A stretch of DNA of 64,000 nucleotides from Escallonia rubra (lineage: Eukaryota; Streptophyta; Magnoliopsida; Escalloniales; Escalloniaceae), in the NCBI GenBank assembly GCA_033065855.1, contig JAVXUO010002407.1:124001-188000 (forward strand). The letters run 5' to 3'. Position 1 is the first letter of the stretch, and the number at the start of each line of letters is the position of its first letter. Below, one piece after another: positions 13,028-22,841 of this stretch. A model generated the notes under the pieces. It saw nothing but the letters and a program-made list of their open reading frames with translations. It searched no databases and was not told where the DNA came from. The translations under genes were made by a program, and so were the position numbers.

Positions 13028-13190
13028 TGGACTAGTCGGGGGCCAGTGCCTTGGTGGACTAGTCGGTGGTCAGTGCCTTGGTGGACTAGTCGGGGGCCAG
13101 TGCCTTGGTGGACTAGTCGGTGGGCTAGTGCCTTGATGAACTAACCGGTGTATTGGTGTGGGCTAGTGCCTTGATGGACTAGTCGGTGTA
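13028..13190 (+). repeat. Minisatellite within the solo LTR
   Basis: About six imperfect copies of a roughly 27-bp unit, GGACTAGTCGG followed by GGCCAGTGCCTTGGT, run head to tail. Later copies are more diverged. Such arrays are common inside long plant LTRs. No function is apparent. Confidence 0.75.
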
Positions 13191-14079
13191 TCTATGATTG
13201 TATGCATTGTATCTAAAAATTTTCTTTGATATCTGATCAAACTAGTTATGATTCTTTTGATACTCTTGAAAAAATTATCATTGAATTGCATCTGTGAATT
13301 GTTCAGTAATTTATGTATATTAGAGGATTTGGTGTGTATTGATGTAGGCATAGATGACTAGAAAGTATGTCTAAATGTTTTGTGCTGGTGTTGAAATCTT
13401 TTTGAGAAATCTTCAGTGTGTTTTGGCAAGAACTGTCTCAGATGATCTGTATACGTTTTGAAATCCTTTGGAAAACCATCATCGTATCTTGGAATTGATG
13501 ACTTTGAAAAAGATCTTTTGTTGATTGTTTTGGGACTCGTTGTGATTGTATTTGGCGATTTTGGTATCTTATTTCTGATGAATTTTGATCCTATTTGGAA
13601 ATCATTGAGCTCTTCAAAACGTTTGAGGTATTTCGCAAATCATCGTCAGTTGGATCCTTTGGAGTCGTTTGGTAATTCTTTTTGTAGTCCTTGTACGACC
13701 TTACTGAGCTCTCAAAAGCTCACCATTTGTTTGATTCCCTTCTACAGGTGACGATCAGCTGTCGCATGTTCGGGGATGGGTTAGAGTCTATGTGAGATTC
13801 CGATGAGCCCATCACTACGGGGTAATATGATCCCTGCGCGGGTCTGTATGGTTGATTCATTCTATCAGGACTCCACTTCTTGAGAATCTAAGTTTTAATA
13901 GTTAAGTTTGAGCAGTTATTAAAATCTTGTATTTTAAGGAATTTGGATTGGTATTGGATTAGATGCTTTAAAGTATGTGGTAGGGAACATGATCTGACAG
14001 GTTTGATGCGATCCAATAGGTTAACGACCCGGGAGTTCGGGGCGGCGGAGCTCCGAATTTCCGGGGGCGTTACAGTATT

Positions 14080-14235
14080 TGCATGAGTTCCTAGCTCTAT
14101 CTGCCCCCGAGGGCGCGTACGACGAGAACTCTTAAGTTCCGTCAAACCCTCGAGGGTATTTGCATGAGCTCCGAGTTCCTTTCTCCCCCAAGGGCGCGTA
14201 CGACCAGAACTCGACGTTCCACTATCCCTCTAAGG
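14080..14235 (+). repeat. 81-bp tandem repeat array, right part
   Basis: This continues the array at 5991-6285 after the solo LTR: TGCATGAG, then GAGGGCGCGTACGACGAGAAC, CCCTCGAGGG and a last, more diverged unit. The in-register resumption is direct evidence for where the solo LTR inserted. Confidence 0.8.
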
Positions 14236-14880
14236 CGGTCCCTCGAGGGACGAACACCCCCAAGGGTGACAGGATAGAGCTCGAGTTCTATCCGAACGGT
14301 TTAGCTACAATTCTAACCCGTAAAATGTCAAAGGACTATGGAACTTCATCCCCCCACCATTCTTTGTCAATTCAAAACTCAGCCAAGCGTGAGTGCAAGG
14401 CTTCTTTGCCAGCTCTTAGCTGATGATAAGAGTTCGCGACAAAGTAAAACACCAGCATAATGTGGTGAGCTCGAGCTAAAGAACACACACTTGCACAAAA
14501 TGAACACCCTCCAAGGAGAGGTGACCCCTCGAGGGGACATTCAAACACTTAGCACATGCAACGACTTGCATGCACAGCTTTGTGCCCTCTCCCGAGAGAG
14601 GCTATCATGGGGCACAACCTCTAAAGGATCTCGATATCGCATGATTCATCTTCCCAAAGATGATTCTGAATAGCCTATTTAGGCGAAATTCTAAAGACTT
14701 AGCTCTCGAGAGCTAGGGTTCTAGCACCATACTTTGGCAAAGCTTAAAGCTCCCGCTTAGGTCGGAGCACAAGGAGGAGAGAAATATTATTACCTCTACA
14801 AGTGGATGGAGAATCCCTTATAAATCTGACACGTGTCTCGAGACACCAGGTATAAACTTTCTCAGCCAAATATTTTGGCT

Positions 14881-14897
14881 AAAGAAGTGGGGGGCTT
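14881..14897 (+). other. Polypurine tract of the LTR retrotransposon
   Basis: AAAGAAGTGGGGGGCT lies just before the right LTR, where a plus-strand primer is expected. It supports the boundaries of the element. Confidence 0.65.
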
Positions 14898-14898
14898 A

Positions 14899-15302
14899 TG
14901 ATATAACTCAAATATAACTCCCAATAATTGGGGGACACCCAGCGAATCCCAGTCAAACTGGGAGATTTATGATTATCTTATTAGGATTCTAAAAGAGTTT
15001 TTAGAGATTATGACGTGATCATCAAGGATTTTAACGCGATCCTAACACATCTGGCCCACGGCCCAGTCCTATTAGGACTCTCCTCCTACAGCTATATAAA
15101 GGGGTCTACCCCCCTAGGTATGAGGACAATTACACAATTCATGCTTTTTCAGAGTTATTATTCTGTAACTGCGCTCTGACTTAAGCATCAGAGAGTTCTC
15201 CGCCGGGAACCCCACCTGGCGGTCACTCGTTTTCTGTCTTGCAGGTTATCGGTCCAGGCTCGGGTTTCACAAAGTACACGGAGCATATTTTTAGCAGCAA
15301 CA
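14899..15302 (+). repeat. Right LTR of the non-autonomous element
   Basis: This is the 404-bp partner of 3295-3697, with the same TG...CA ends and the shared TATATAAA motif. It is followed by ATCAC, the right copy of the target duplication. Confidence 0.88.
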
Positions 15303-15770
15303 ATCACCAACATACCACTAGTGATACCACCATCACAAATACCATCATTACAATCTCTAGACCGCTCCACCACTACCGTCGTTGATGCCACACCACCACC
15401 ACCACCACCATCGTATCTGCTACTGTCACGTAACCTACCACTAGTACCATCACTAGATCGCCCCCACCACCACCACTGTCATTGTCAGCTGTCGCGATGC
15501 CATAGGAAAACACCACCACTTATTCCACAACACCACCACCATTGTTGTTGATGCCACCACCGTCACTATTGTCACCACCCCTACCACAAGTCACACCTCA
15601 ATACCACCACCAAGTATCACCACTACCATCGCTATCATCTCTTGACCACCTCACCACTTGCACCGTCAATGCCGCTACCCCCTGTGGTACCACCACCACG
15701 TACCACCATCATGTGGTGCCATTAACGCACGTGAAACAACTTATTGTAGTTTGTTTTTCATCGTAAGTTA
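15303..15770. repeat. CCA/ACC-rich low-complexity DNA, right half
   Basis: Imperfect CCA, CAC and GTC-containing triplets continue the composition seen at 2880-3290, on the other side of the LTR element. The open frames here are Pro/Ser/Thr/His-rich artefacts. Confidence 0.6.
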
Positions 15771-16317
15771 ATGATATGATTGTTTAGAAATTTATTACCT
15801 CCATTTTCTCTGATTTCCAAACACGAAATAGTATGATTTGAATTTCCTTTTAACAATTCCCACTGGAAAAAAAATAAGTGAATTTGATTCCAAATTCAAT
15901 TGCAAATTTGAAATTCAAATCCTAAATCCAAATTGTGTAAGGGTAATAATGTCTTTTTAAACAAAAATTAACGTAATGCAAGAAAAAACTAACAGTGAGG
16001 GGTGTATTTCTTAAGGGTGGGGGGTTATGAGTGCAATAAGACATAAACTCGTTGATATGGGTGTAATTTTCCAAACTACATATGTTTGCAATGATGCAAG
16101 ACAAAAGGCCACAATTCTTCAGTGACGATAAAGTGGTACAGCAACTTCTTTTCGTTATATATATAACAATAAAAAATATAAGTGGAAACATCACAAATAT
16201 TATAAGCGCAGAACACGTAGTACAGTAGGAACTACAAATGCAGAAAGAAGCACAAGGAGCTCAGTATTATTTTGCATATGGAAGCTTCATTTCACTGGTA
16301 GCTTTTGATCACAAGAC

Positions 16318-16632
16318 TTAGCAGTTAGCCGGAGGGAGCTTGCACTTGGCAGGGAGCTGCATGGCGAGGTTTGGGTCAATACCAAGGGAAGGCAACACTT
16401 TGGAATTCTTGTAGGAGCAAAGACAGGGCATGTTGGCCCGCGAGAGCGCCGAGCAACACGCGCCGGAAGGTGGCGCCGGGTTTGGGGGAGTCGCCGACGG
16501 CTTGCATGACATCAGACCCTGCAGTGAGACGTTGCATATGGTTTGTGCATGTGATACCTCCACAAGCACCCCATTGCTGGCAATAGCAACCACCAAGAGT
16601 GCCAAGATTGCAACCTTTTGGTACGAAGTCAT
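16318..16632 (-). CDS. DIR1-like non-specific lipid-transfer protein
   Basis: A 104-residue secreted protein in one exon. Residues 1-30 form a signal peptide (hydrophobic core [12 protein letters not shown]). The mature part has the eight-cysteine motif at C33, C43, C59, C60, C70, C72, C97 and C104 in the order C-C-CC-CXC-C-C, which forms four disulfides around a lipid-binding cavity. The proline-rich PPNPAPP before the CC pair and the CLCSYKNS stretch resemble Arabidopsis DIR1, an apoplastic protein needed for long-distance systemic acquired resistance signalling. Family membership is clear; a DIR1 role is inferred. A TATA box lies about 80 bases upstream. It has no gene close by and sits near the transposon nest. 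Confidence 0.93.
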   Translation of the reverse strand: MTSYQKVAILALLVVAIASNGVLVEVSHAQTICNVSLQGLMSCKPSATPPNPAPPSGACCSALSRANMPCLCSYKNSKVLPSLGIDPNLAMQLPAKCKLPPANC

Positions 16633-16709
16633 ATTTTTTCACAGTAGTTTCTCTAGTTCTCTCTGTCTTGGTGCTCTGGTTTGAAGTTAATGGTATGTGA
16701 TATTGGCCT

Positions 16710-16716
16710 TTATAAA
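16710..16716 (-). promoter_or_regulatory. TATA box of the lipid-transfer gene
   Basis: Read on the minus strand, CTTTATAAAGG lies about 78 bases upstream of the start codon, preceded by a CCAAT motif. Placement fits a short 5' leader of about 50 bases. Confidence 0.65.
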
Positions 16717-16719
16717 GAT

Positions 16720-17690
16720 TGGACGTTGATTGATTGTCTGGTTGTTAAGGGTGTGAAGCTACAGAATTGGCGGTCCGTGAATATTATTTTATGGTGTCAC
16801 GGGCTTTACATTTGTGGTGTGAAGGCAATGTTTCGTACTAGGCAAATTGGTTATTTCGTTTCTTAATCAAGGATTAAAGCAAGATTCATGATTAGATTCA
16901 AGAATGTAGACAAACGGGTGACGCGTTTTATTTATGCTATATTTAAGGGCTTAGAAAATAATAAGTGGTTCGAAAATAATGATCTTGACCATTTGAAATC
17001 GTTAAATATGATAAAAAAAAAATATCACTCGTCTCTCTTAGTTGCTCCTTCTATTAGTTGCCTCTAATGTTCCTAAGTAGTCGGGACTAATGGATCGGCA
17101 CCAAGAACATTTATTCCTAGGGGCTCGACAATCCACAGGCTTGCTAGTCAAATTGCCAAAAACTATAGGGTGTTTCATGACTAATGGTTGCAACCAGGCA
17201 TCTAGCACTATTGGATATATATTGAAATAACTCTTGCCTCCCTTAGCTTTCTCTTTTCGCATCATCCTTTCCATCCAACGGTCACAAAAGGTAGGGACCA
17301 ATGGACCAGAATCTTGCAATATTTCCTCCACATTACTAGTCAATTTTCAATTAGACTCTTAAATATGAAAACATTTTCAATCTAAAAAAATGACAGAAAG
17401 AGCCTGCAAGACTCATATTTAAAACGTGTGATGCCAAGCAAAGGGTTCACAATATAATGTGGAGAGGAATGCAGTCTGAATCAGAAGCCAACTACAGTTG
17501 GAACAGGGTAAAGATGGAGAAAATGCAGATACCAAGGAAGCCTAAAAAAGGCAGAGACCAAGGCAGCCTAGATAGAGCCTGAGGATTGGCACGGACGCAA
17601 GGGCCCCGACGCTGAGTGAATACATGACAATAGTTGAAAGTCCAAAACTGAGGTCCAAATGTCAAGGTCCGAAGTTACGGTTTGTGCTCC
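16720..17690. other. Intergenic DNA without a recognised gene
   Basis: A 101-codon open frame on the minus strand at 17038-17343 has a varied amino-acid mix but matches no family I recognise. The rest is AT-rich. No repeat boundary is evident. Confidence 0.5.
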
Positions 17691-18790
17691 AAGTTTCGCT
17701 ATCTTGAATCCTTTAGCTCTAGAGCACTCGGTGTGTACCAAGGTAGTGTCTTGGATGAGTTACCTACCTGACAGATCGAGGTAATTTCCTAGAGGGTCGC
17801 CTACCTGGCAAAAGACGAGTCATCATGCCGGAGCAATCACAGCTCCTTCGCAGTGTAGGGTCCCTGGCGAGTCGCCTATCCAACGATGGGTCCTTGTGAT
17901 GGAGCACTTGGAGCACATCAAAGTAGGGCCCTAGAGGAGTCCGCTACCTGACGGGCTGAGGCAGGGGCGGATCCAGAAAGTCTAATCGGGGGGTGCCAAA
18001 ATGTCATAAAAAAAATTGATGGCTAACATAAAAGAATTCGTGTCACTATTGAATACGTTAAATGCAAAATAGATTGCTCAATTTGACTACTAATCATGCA
18101 ATTTCACTATTCCTAGTGATTTATTTAACTTGGTAAGGTTAGTTAACAATAAATTTTCAATCTTGCATGAAAGAAACTTTAATTGTATTGTATATATTAA
18201 TTGTTCGAGGACAATAATCATGTATAAGTTAACATACTATAAGAATTTAAAGGAACTAATTTTGGTCTATTCGTGTTTTCTTTTCTAAACCGGCTGTCAT
18301 ATTCTGTCACTAAATGCGTATAAAGAAGGAGACTTATTAATGACCTTTTAAAAAAAATTACTAAAGAAAAAATAAAGCAAACTAGCCTATATTTGTATTT
18401 GATTCGTAAATGAGATTCTTGTAATAGTAAAGAGTACTGGGGTAAGAATAAAGATGCATAACAGAAATTTACTCCAGTGCCCTTTACTTTTGTTCTTTTA
18501 ATGTCATAAGTGAGGCTAGTATGGTAACCTCATATTAAGACCCATCTTCTTCCTCTTCAGATCTGCTACTACACAGCTTATTCATTTCAAGAATTGGGGG
18601 GGTGGCCATCCCCCCCCCCCCCCGGTCCTACATGAGATCCGCCCATGGGCTAAGGTAGCGTCCCAGAGGAGTTGCAAATCTGGCGAAAGAGGACTCTTCA
18701 TGCCGGAGCACTCAAAGCTCTCTAAGGTAGTCTCCCAAGGGAATCGCCTAACCTGAGGAATGCAACACACTCCAGAGAGCGGTTGAAGCA
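17690..18790 (+). repeat. Degenerate tandem repeats split by a short hAT element
   Basis: Phrases such as AAGGTAG, CCTAGAGGAGTC, GCCTACCTG and CATGCCGGAGCA recur at irregular spacing on both sides of the element at 17962-18647. They look like an old minisatellite, possibly from a retrotransposon spacer. The copies are too diverged for me to fix the unit length. Confidence 0.5.
17962..18647. mobile_element. Short non-autonomous Tip100-like hAT element
   Basis: The left end CAGGGGCGGATC and the right end GATCCGCCCATG are inverted with one mismatch. The 8-bp flanks GGCTGAGG (17954-17961) and GGCTAAGG (18648-18655) match at seven of eight. The 686-bp interior is AT-rich and non-coding, with a C run near the right end. 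The terminal sequence matches that of the larger hAT element at 6521-11185, so that family could have mobilised it. Confidence 0.85.
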
Positions 18791-19874
18791 TGTTCTACGA
18801 ACAAAGCGAGGTACGTATATATGGTTTTGGAAGTCACCTACTCTGAAGGATGCTACACACTCCAGAAATTGAGTAATGTTCCACGAGTAAAGCGAGTTTG
18901 TATAGATGATGTGGTAAAGAGATGGACCAATGCCGGGGACGTGGTAGTGTGACAGAGTGCCAAGTACATAACTGTATAAGTGGCATGATGCATAGGCATG
19001 ACATGATGTCTGCGGTGATGAGGCACACTGATTGAAGATGGCACGTGGACTCAGTGACTGTATGTTCCGAGGGGCACATAACATGATGACATTGCAAGGG
19101 CGGGACCGAGGGAAGCAGTTTCAGCAGCACATAGCAAGTGTCGGAGCTATGTGTCGTCACTCGAGAGCAGGCAAGCATTGCCATGCAGAGGCGCTGCGGC
19201 AAAGTGTATTGTTGGGTGCACGTAACACGAGAATAGTGCTCCAAAACATTCAGGTGTCGCGTTGCTGGTGGGGGGGGGGGGCGCAATAAGATTCATAGAG
19301 TAAGGAGCCTCCAAGAAGAGGAGAGACGATTGGGCGAGGAAAATGAACCAATGAGGGGCTCTTGCCGTGCCTCCCCTCCAAGGGAAGGGCTCTGGCCACG
19401 CCTCTGTTTTAAGTGAGGGACTCAAGTCGCCCCTTTTGTCCAAGGAACGGATTTTGGATGAGCCAACCCCTTAAAAGGAAGAGAATTTAGTTGCACCACC
19501 CTTCAAGGGGGGGGGGGGGCGCTCAGGAAATTTGGAATCCCTATCATTACTCTTCTTAGTATGTAACATACTAATATATATTAAGACCGACATGATGCTT
19601 ACAACATTTCGAGCTTTAAGAAAAGGCCTTTAAGTGAATTTTATGAAACTTATCTATTTTTTGCATCAACACTTTCTTTATTTGGCATCGTTGGACTTCT
19701 TCCTTTTGTTTTGGTGTCAAGAGTACAAAATTTTGATTTTTGGTTCTTCTCTTGTTATTTCTTGTCCTATAAGAAAGTTTTCGGGCAAAATTACTGGTAG
19801 TCCCTATGCATTTGATCTGTGCACAAAAACTAATTGCATTTAGAGTGCCAACAAAAAAAAATAGGAGTATTAAT
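18791..19874. other. Intergenic DNA with homopolymer G runs, no gene
   Basis: Open frames on both strands up to 150 codons overlap one another and show no family resemblance. G runs occur at about 19270-19280 and 19507-19518. Repeated phrases around CCTCCCCTCCAAGGG near 19370-19510 suggest another degenerate repeat. Confidence 0.5.
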
Positions 19875-20852
19875 TAGGAATGGGACGGGTCGGATGCGGA
19901 TCTTATCAAATTCGTACCCGTCCTGGTAGCCCAATTCCGCGACTCTAACCCGCAGCGCTATTGGGTCAAGGGATGAGAATACCATATGTGATCCGACGGA
20001 CTAAATAAAACCTCGACCCCGCCTCGACCCGCTCTGAGATCTACACCTTGTAAAGTAGGCAATAGGTGGTATCCCTGTAAACCGCCCTGAAACCCACCAC
20101 TATGCAACCACCCTGAAACCCCACCAAGAAGCTTAAAAAAAGACCATCAAAAGCTTTATTTCCTCCCTTCTCTCAAAGCAAACCATCATAAAAAACAAAA
20201 CAAAAAAAATCCATCGCAACTTTTAACAGAGAATATATGATAACTGAATATGAGAACAAGGTTCATTATACTTCTGATTCATTTAGTCCAAAAATTTAAA
20301 ATTTTTGAAGTCAACAACAAGTGGTGACGCCGCGATCCACGGTAGAAGCATCCAATACGTCGTCGCAGCAATCGAAAGCGGAGTAGCTTTGGCGGCGGAG
20401 TGAAGATGGGGGACTGGTAGAGATGAGCATTATATTGTACGGGGCAGAGAGGAAGCGGCCACGAGGTGGTTGGTCTGTGGAGGCCATGACCGTATGGCGT
20501 ACAAGCGTACATATAACAAAGAGAGAGGACAACAGAGAGAAGATGGGATGGCGGAAGATAGAGGAGAACAGAGAGATAGAGAAGAGTTTTTGTCCACAAT
20601 TAATACTATGAGATGAACGACTGAGATTGCCTAGATCTAGGTTAGGATAAAAACTAAATATAAACATATACGGGCAGCGGGGCAGATAGTGGGGCGGTCA
20701 GGCTAAATACCAAATATGACCCGCACCCACTACGGGTTTAAATTTTAAATACTATATCCGCCTCATAACCCGATCAAAGTCAAGAAAATCCACTTCTATA
20801 GGATCGGGGCGAGTCGGATGTCCACCAGTTGCGGATCAAATTGCCATCCCTA
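19875..20852. mobile_element. Second, more diverged copy of the hAT MITE family
   Basis: The ends TAGGAATGG and TTGCCATCCCTA match the MITE at 9537-10683. The 8-bp flanks GTATTAAT (19867-19874) and ATATTAAT (20853-20860) match at seven of eight. The subterminal GGGTCGGATGCGGATC and its inverted counterpart are shared with the other copy. At 978 bp it lacks coding capacity. It has more substitutions than the copy inside the transposase, so it is probably older. Confidence 0.88.
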
Positions 20853-21105
20853 ATATTAATATGGCTATTTGTGGGAATCTAAGATATTGATCAATATAAT
20901 TTCGTGTCTACAAGATTTATTTTCATGTTTGTACTTCATGTGTGTGCTAAGACTAAACCTTTCGGATTCAAGGTTGTATTTTCGTAAGCCTCGCGAACTC
21001 TGAGCCACACTAAAGCTAGAGCTGATAGTGGTTGAACTTGGGTTTTAGACTACCGCGAAGAAAGGAACAAATGAAAGTAAAGGATAAATTATGAAGGGTA
21101 ATTTA

Positions 21106-21564
21106 GGTAGCGTTTGAAAATCATTTCGTTTTTAGTTTTTTCTCCAGTTTTGTAAACTGAAGGAAAAAAACGCGTTTGGCACACAGTTTTCGTTTTCGCT
21201 TTTTTTTCCTTTCAGTTTTTAAAACAGGGTTATTTTTTAAACTCTAATTTTGGAGTTTTGGGTTTCCAGTTTTGGTTTTTGTTTTGAGACTACCACCACC
21301 CCACCGCCACCGCCGCCCCTGCCGGTCGGCCACCACCACAGGCCACCCTGCCAGCCATCGCCACGCCCCACCACCGCCACCGCAACTACCACCAAAGAAA
21401 AAACTCAAAATAAAAACTGGGTAATCAAATACCCAAAAGAAAAAGCTCAAAATAAAAATTGGTTAATCAAACACTCATTTGTTTTTGTAAAAAAATAAAC
21501 TGATTTTAGTTTTGATTTTTTTGGAAACAGAAAATGAAAACTGTAAGTGATTTCAAACGCTACC
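21106..21564. mobile_element. Harbinger/Tourist-like MITE
   Basis: The left end GGTAGCGTTTGAAAATCA and the right end TGATTTCAAACGCTACC are inverted repeats. The 3-bp flank TTA is present on both sides (21103-21105 and 21565-21567), as for PIF/Harbinger elements. The 459-bp interior has a CCACCGCC-rich core at about 21290-21380, which produces spurious open frames on both strands. Confidence 0.85.
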
Positions 21565-22841
21565 TTAGTTATATTTTTTATGAAATCCAAGATAAGGGTC
21601 ATCGAAGTATAAAATTTTGGCAAATGTGTTACTACCTGAACTCGGGGGGAGCGATATAAGGGCAAGTGACAACTTATTGCCCCATAAAAAGTCGAGCGTA
21701 TTTGAAATTGATTGTATAAGATTAATTATGTCAAAAGCTCGTTAGCTCCTTTTTAACCGGTCATTTGATAAAGACTTTGCTATGTGATAGAGTCTTGAAT
21801 AAGTCGTGACAAGAGAAAACTCAAACCCAATGTCATACTACCGAACCAAAAGAAGAAAATAATATTATTCCCTTTTTACAATTGGCCATTGATAACAATA
21901 AAAAAAAGAAAGCAAAACAAATCGAAAATCAAGTATAAACCACCTTTCAATTGGCTATATTTAATATTGTCTACTGACTTTTGATACAGCCAAACACAAA
22001 ACTACACGGACCAAGTCTTCTCTTCTTCCACAAGAGAGGCCGGCACCAGAATCAGTAAAAGGTCCTGCACTTTTTTATCTTTCTTGCACAAATGCAAAAA
22101 CCAGATGATTTTTTTTTTAAACGCAAAAATAAGATCACTATGCATTAAGGATGGTTGACATTACAAAATCGGGTGCCTCATCTTTTTAATTACAAAGTCT
22201 TCATGAAATATGTAACATCGTTATGTGACCGCTTAGTACACGTAAAATTCGTAGTACATAACCAAAAAATAAAATATTTTCGCATCCTCTATGATCTTTC
22301 CGATAGAGGATAGAGGATAAGGTCGAGGCAGCATCTTCAAGGACAGTAATCGCGATACTTCTTAAGCGTACGGAAGATGCAATTTCCATCCCGTTCATAT
22401 ATCTTGTATTTTTATTGTGACAAATACATACCGATGACGGTTAACTATTTAGCGACAAATGAATTATGCTTTTCCAATAAAAAAAGCTTGCTTGTGCCTT
22501 GAGCTCTGTCTTACCTGTCAAAAGAAAAAGCGCCTTATTTCGCTGGCCGGTATCACTGTGTTAGCGCCAGCCCTTTTCTTTAAATTTGCCTGTCTTTTCA
22601 GTTACACACACAACAAATCAAATCAAATTCAATTCTTCACCACCCGTTGGTTTCCCATTAATAATCCCTCTTCTGTTTCAGAAAAGACTCCCCCAAATTC
22701 ATCTTACAAGTAATTTCGAAGTGTAAAACCCTAACTTACCGCCTGTCATACAATCACATAGTGCTTTCCTTTTGTCTGCATTGGCACCCATTTGGGTTTT
22801 CCTTGTATGTATCATTGATTTTTATGCGAGATAGAGGATAA
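21565..22841. other. Intergenic DNA and EB1 upstream region
   Basis: There is no gene here. The last few hundred bases before 22842 should contain the EB1 promoter and leader. They hold pyrimidine-rich stretches and a telo-box but no clear TATA box. Confidence 0.5.
22726..22734 (+). promoter_or_regulatory. Telo-box upstream of EB1
   Basis: AAACCCTAA lies 108 bases before the EB1 start codon. Such telo-boxes are frequent in promoters of plant genes active in dividing cells, which suits a microtubule plus-end protein. The role here is inferred. Confidence 0.4.

Larger units (their letters stand above)
6286..14074. mobile_element. Long solo LTR interrupted by a hAT transposon
   Basis: The sequence begins TGTAATATCCCG and ends GGGGGCGTTACA, giving the TG...CA ends and the short TGTAA/TTACA inverted repeat of LTRs. 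Both flanks carry the exact 5-bp duplication GTATT (6281-6285 and 14075-14079), and the host tandem array continues in register across the gap. Minus the hAT element the length is about 3.1 kb. No primer site, polypurine tract, internal domain or second LTR is visible, so this is best read as a solo LTR left by recombination. Its length and TGTAA start resemble Tekay/Del-type Ty3 LTRs; that assignment is inferred. Confidence 0.8.
3295..15302. mobile_element. Non-autonomous LTR retrotransposon (LARD-like) carrying nested insertions
   Basis: Two direct repeats of 403 and 404 bp begin TGATATAACTC and end AGCAGCAACA, so they have the usual TG...CA ends. The flanking 5-bp target duplications are ATCGC on the left and ATCAC on the right, one mismatch. 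A candidate primer-binding site follows the left LTR and a polypurine tract precedes the right one. After removing the solo LTR nested at 6286-14074, the element is about 4.2 kb. I see no gag, protease, reverse transcriptase or integrase motif in that internal DNA, so it would have depended on enzymes from another element. The internal DNA is partly GC-rich and partly tandem repeats, as in large retrotransposon derivatives. Confidence 0.88.
2654..15937. mobile_element. Outermost relic element with a CCA-rich core, possibly Harbinger-like
   Basis: Both outer edges of the 16-kb nest carry AT-rich sequence with an inverted pair. GTGTTTGGAAAT at 2656-2667 is matched exactly by its reverse complement at 15813-15824. 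A wider reading places the edges at 2654 and 15937, flanked on both sides by TAA, as PIF/Harbinger elements would be. Between edge and LTR element, on both sides (2880-3290 and 15303-15770), lies DNA dominated by CCA/CAC triplets, as though one CCA-rich core had been split. Without the nested insertion the element would be about 1.3 kb. The right boundary is ambiguous and the class is inferred. Confidence 0.4.

Noticed and set aside
13028..13190. CRISPR-like array
   Set aside because: Units are contiguous and imperfect with no unique spacers, and the host is a plant; it is a minisatellite in an LTR.
17038..17343. 101-codon minus-strand frame with varied composition
   Set aside because: I recognise no family, there is no promoter or neighbouring exon, and a chance frame or a transposon scrap is as likely.
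18834..19286. 150-codon minus-strand frame
   Set aside because: Lies in degenerate repeats and overlaps frames on the other strand; no family resemblance.
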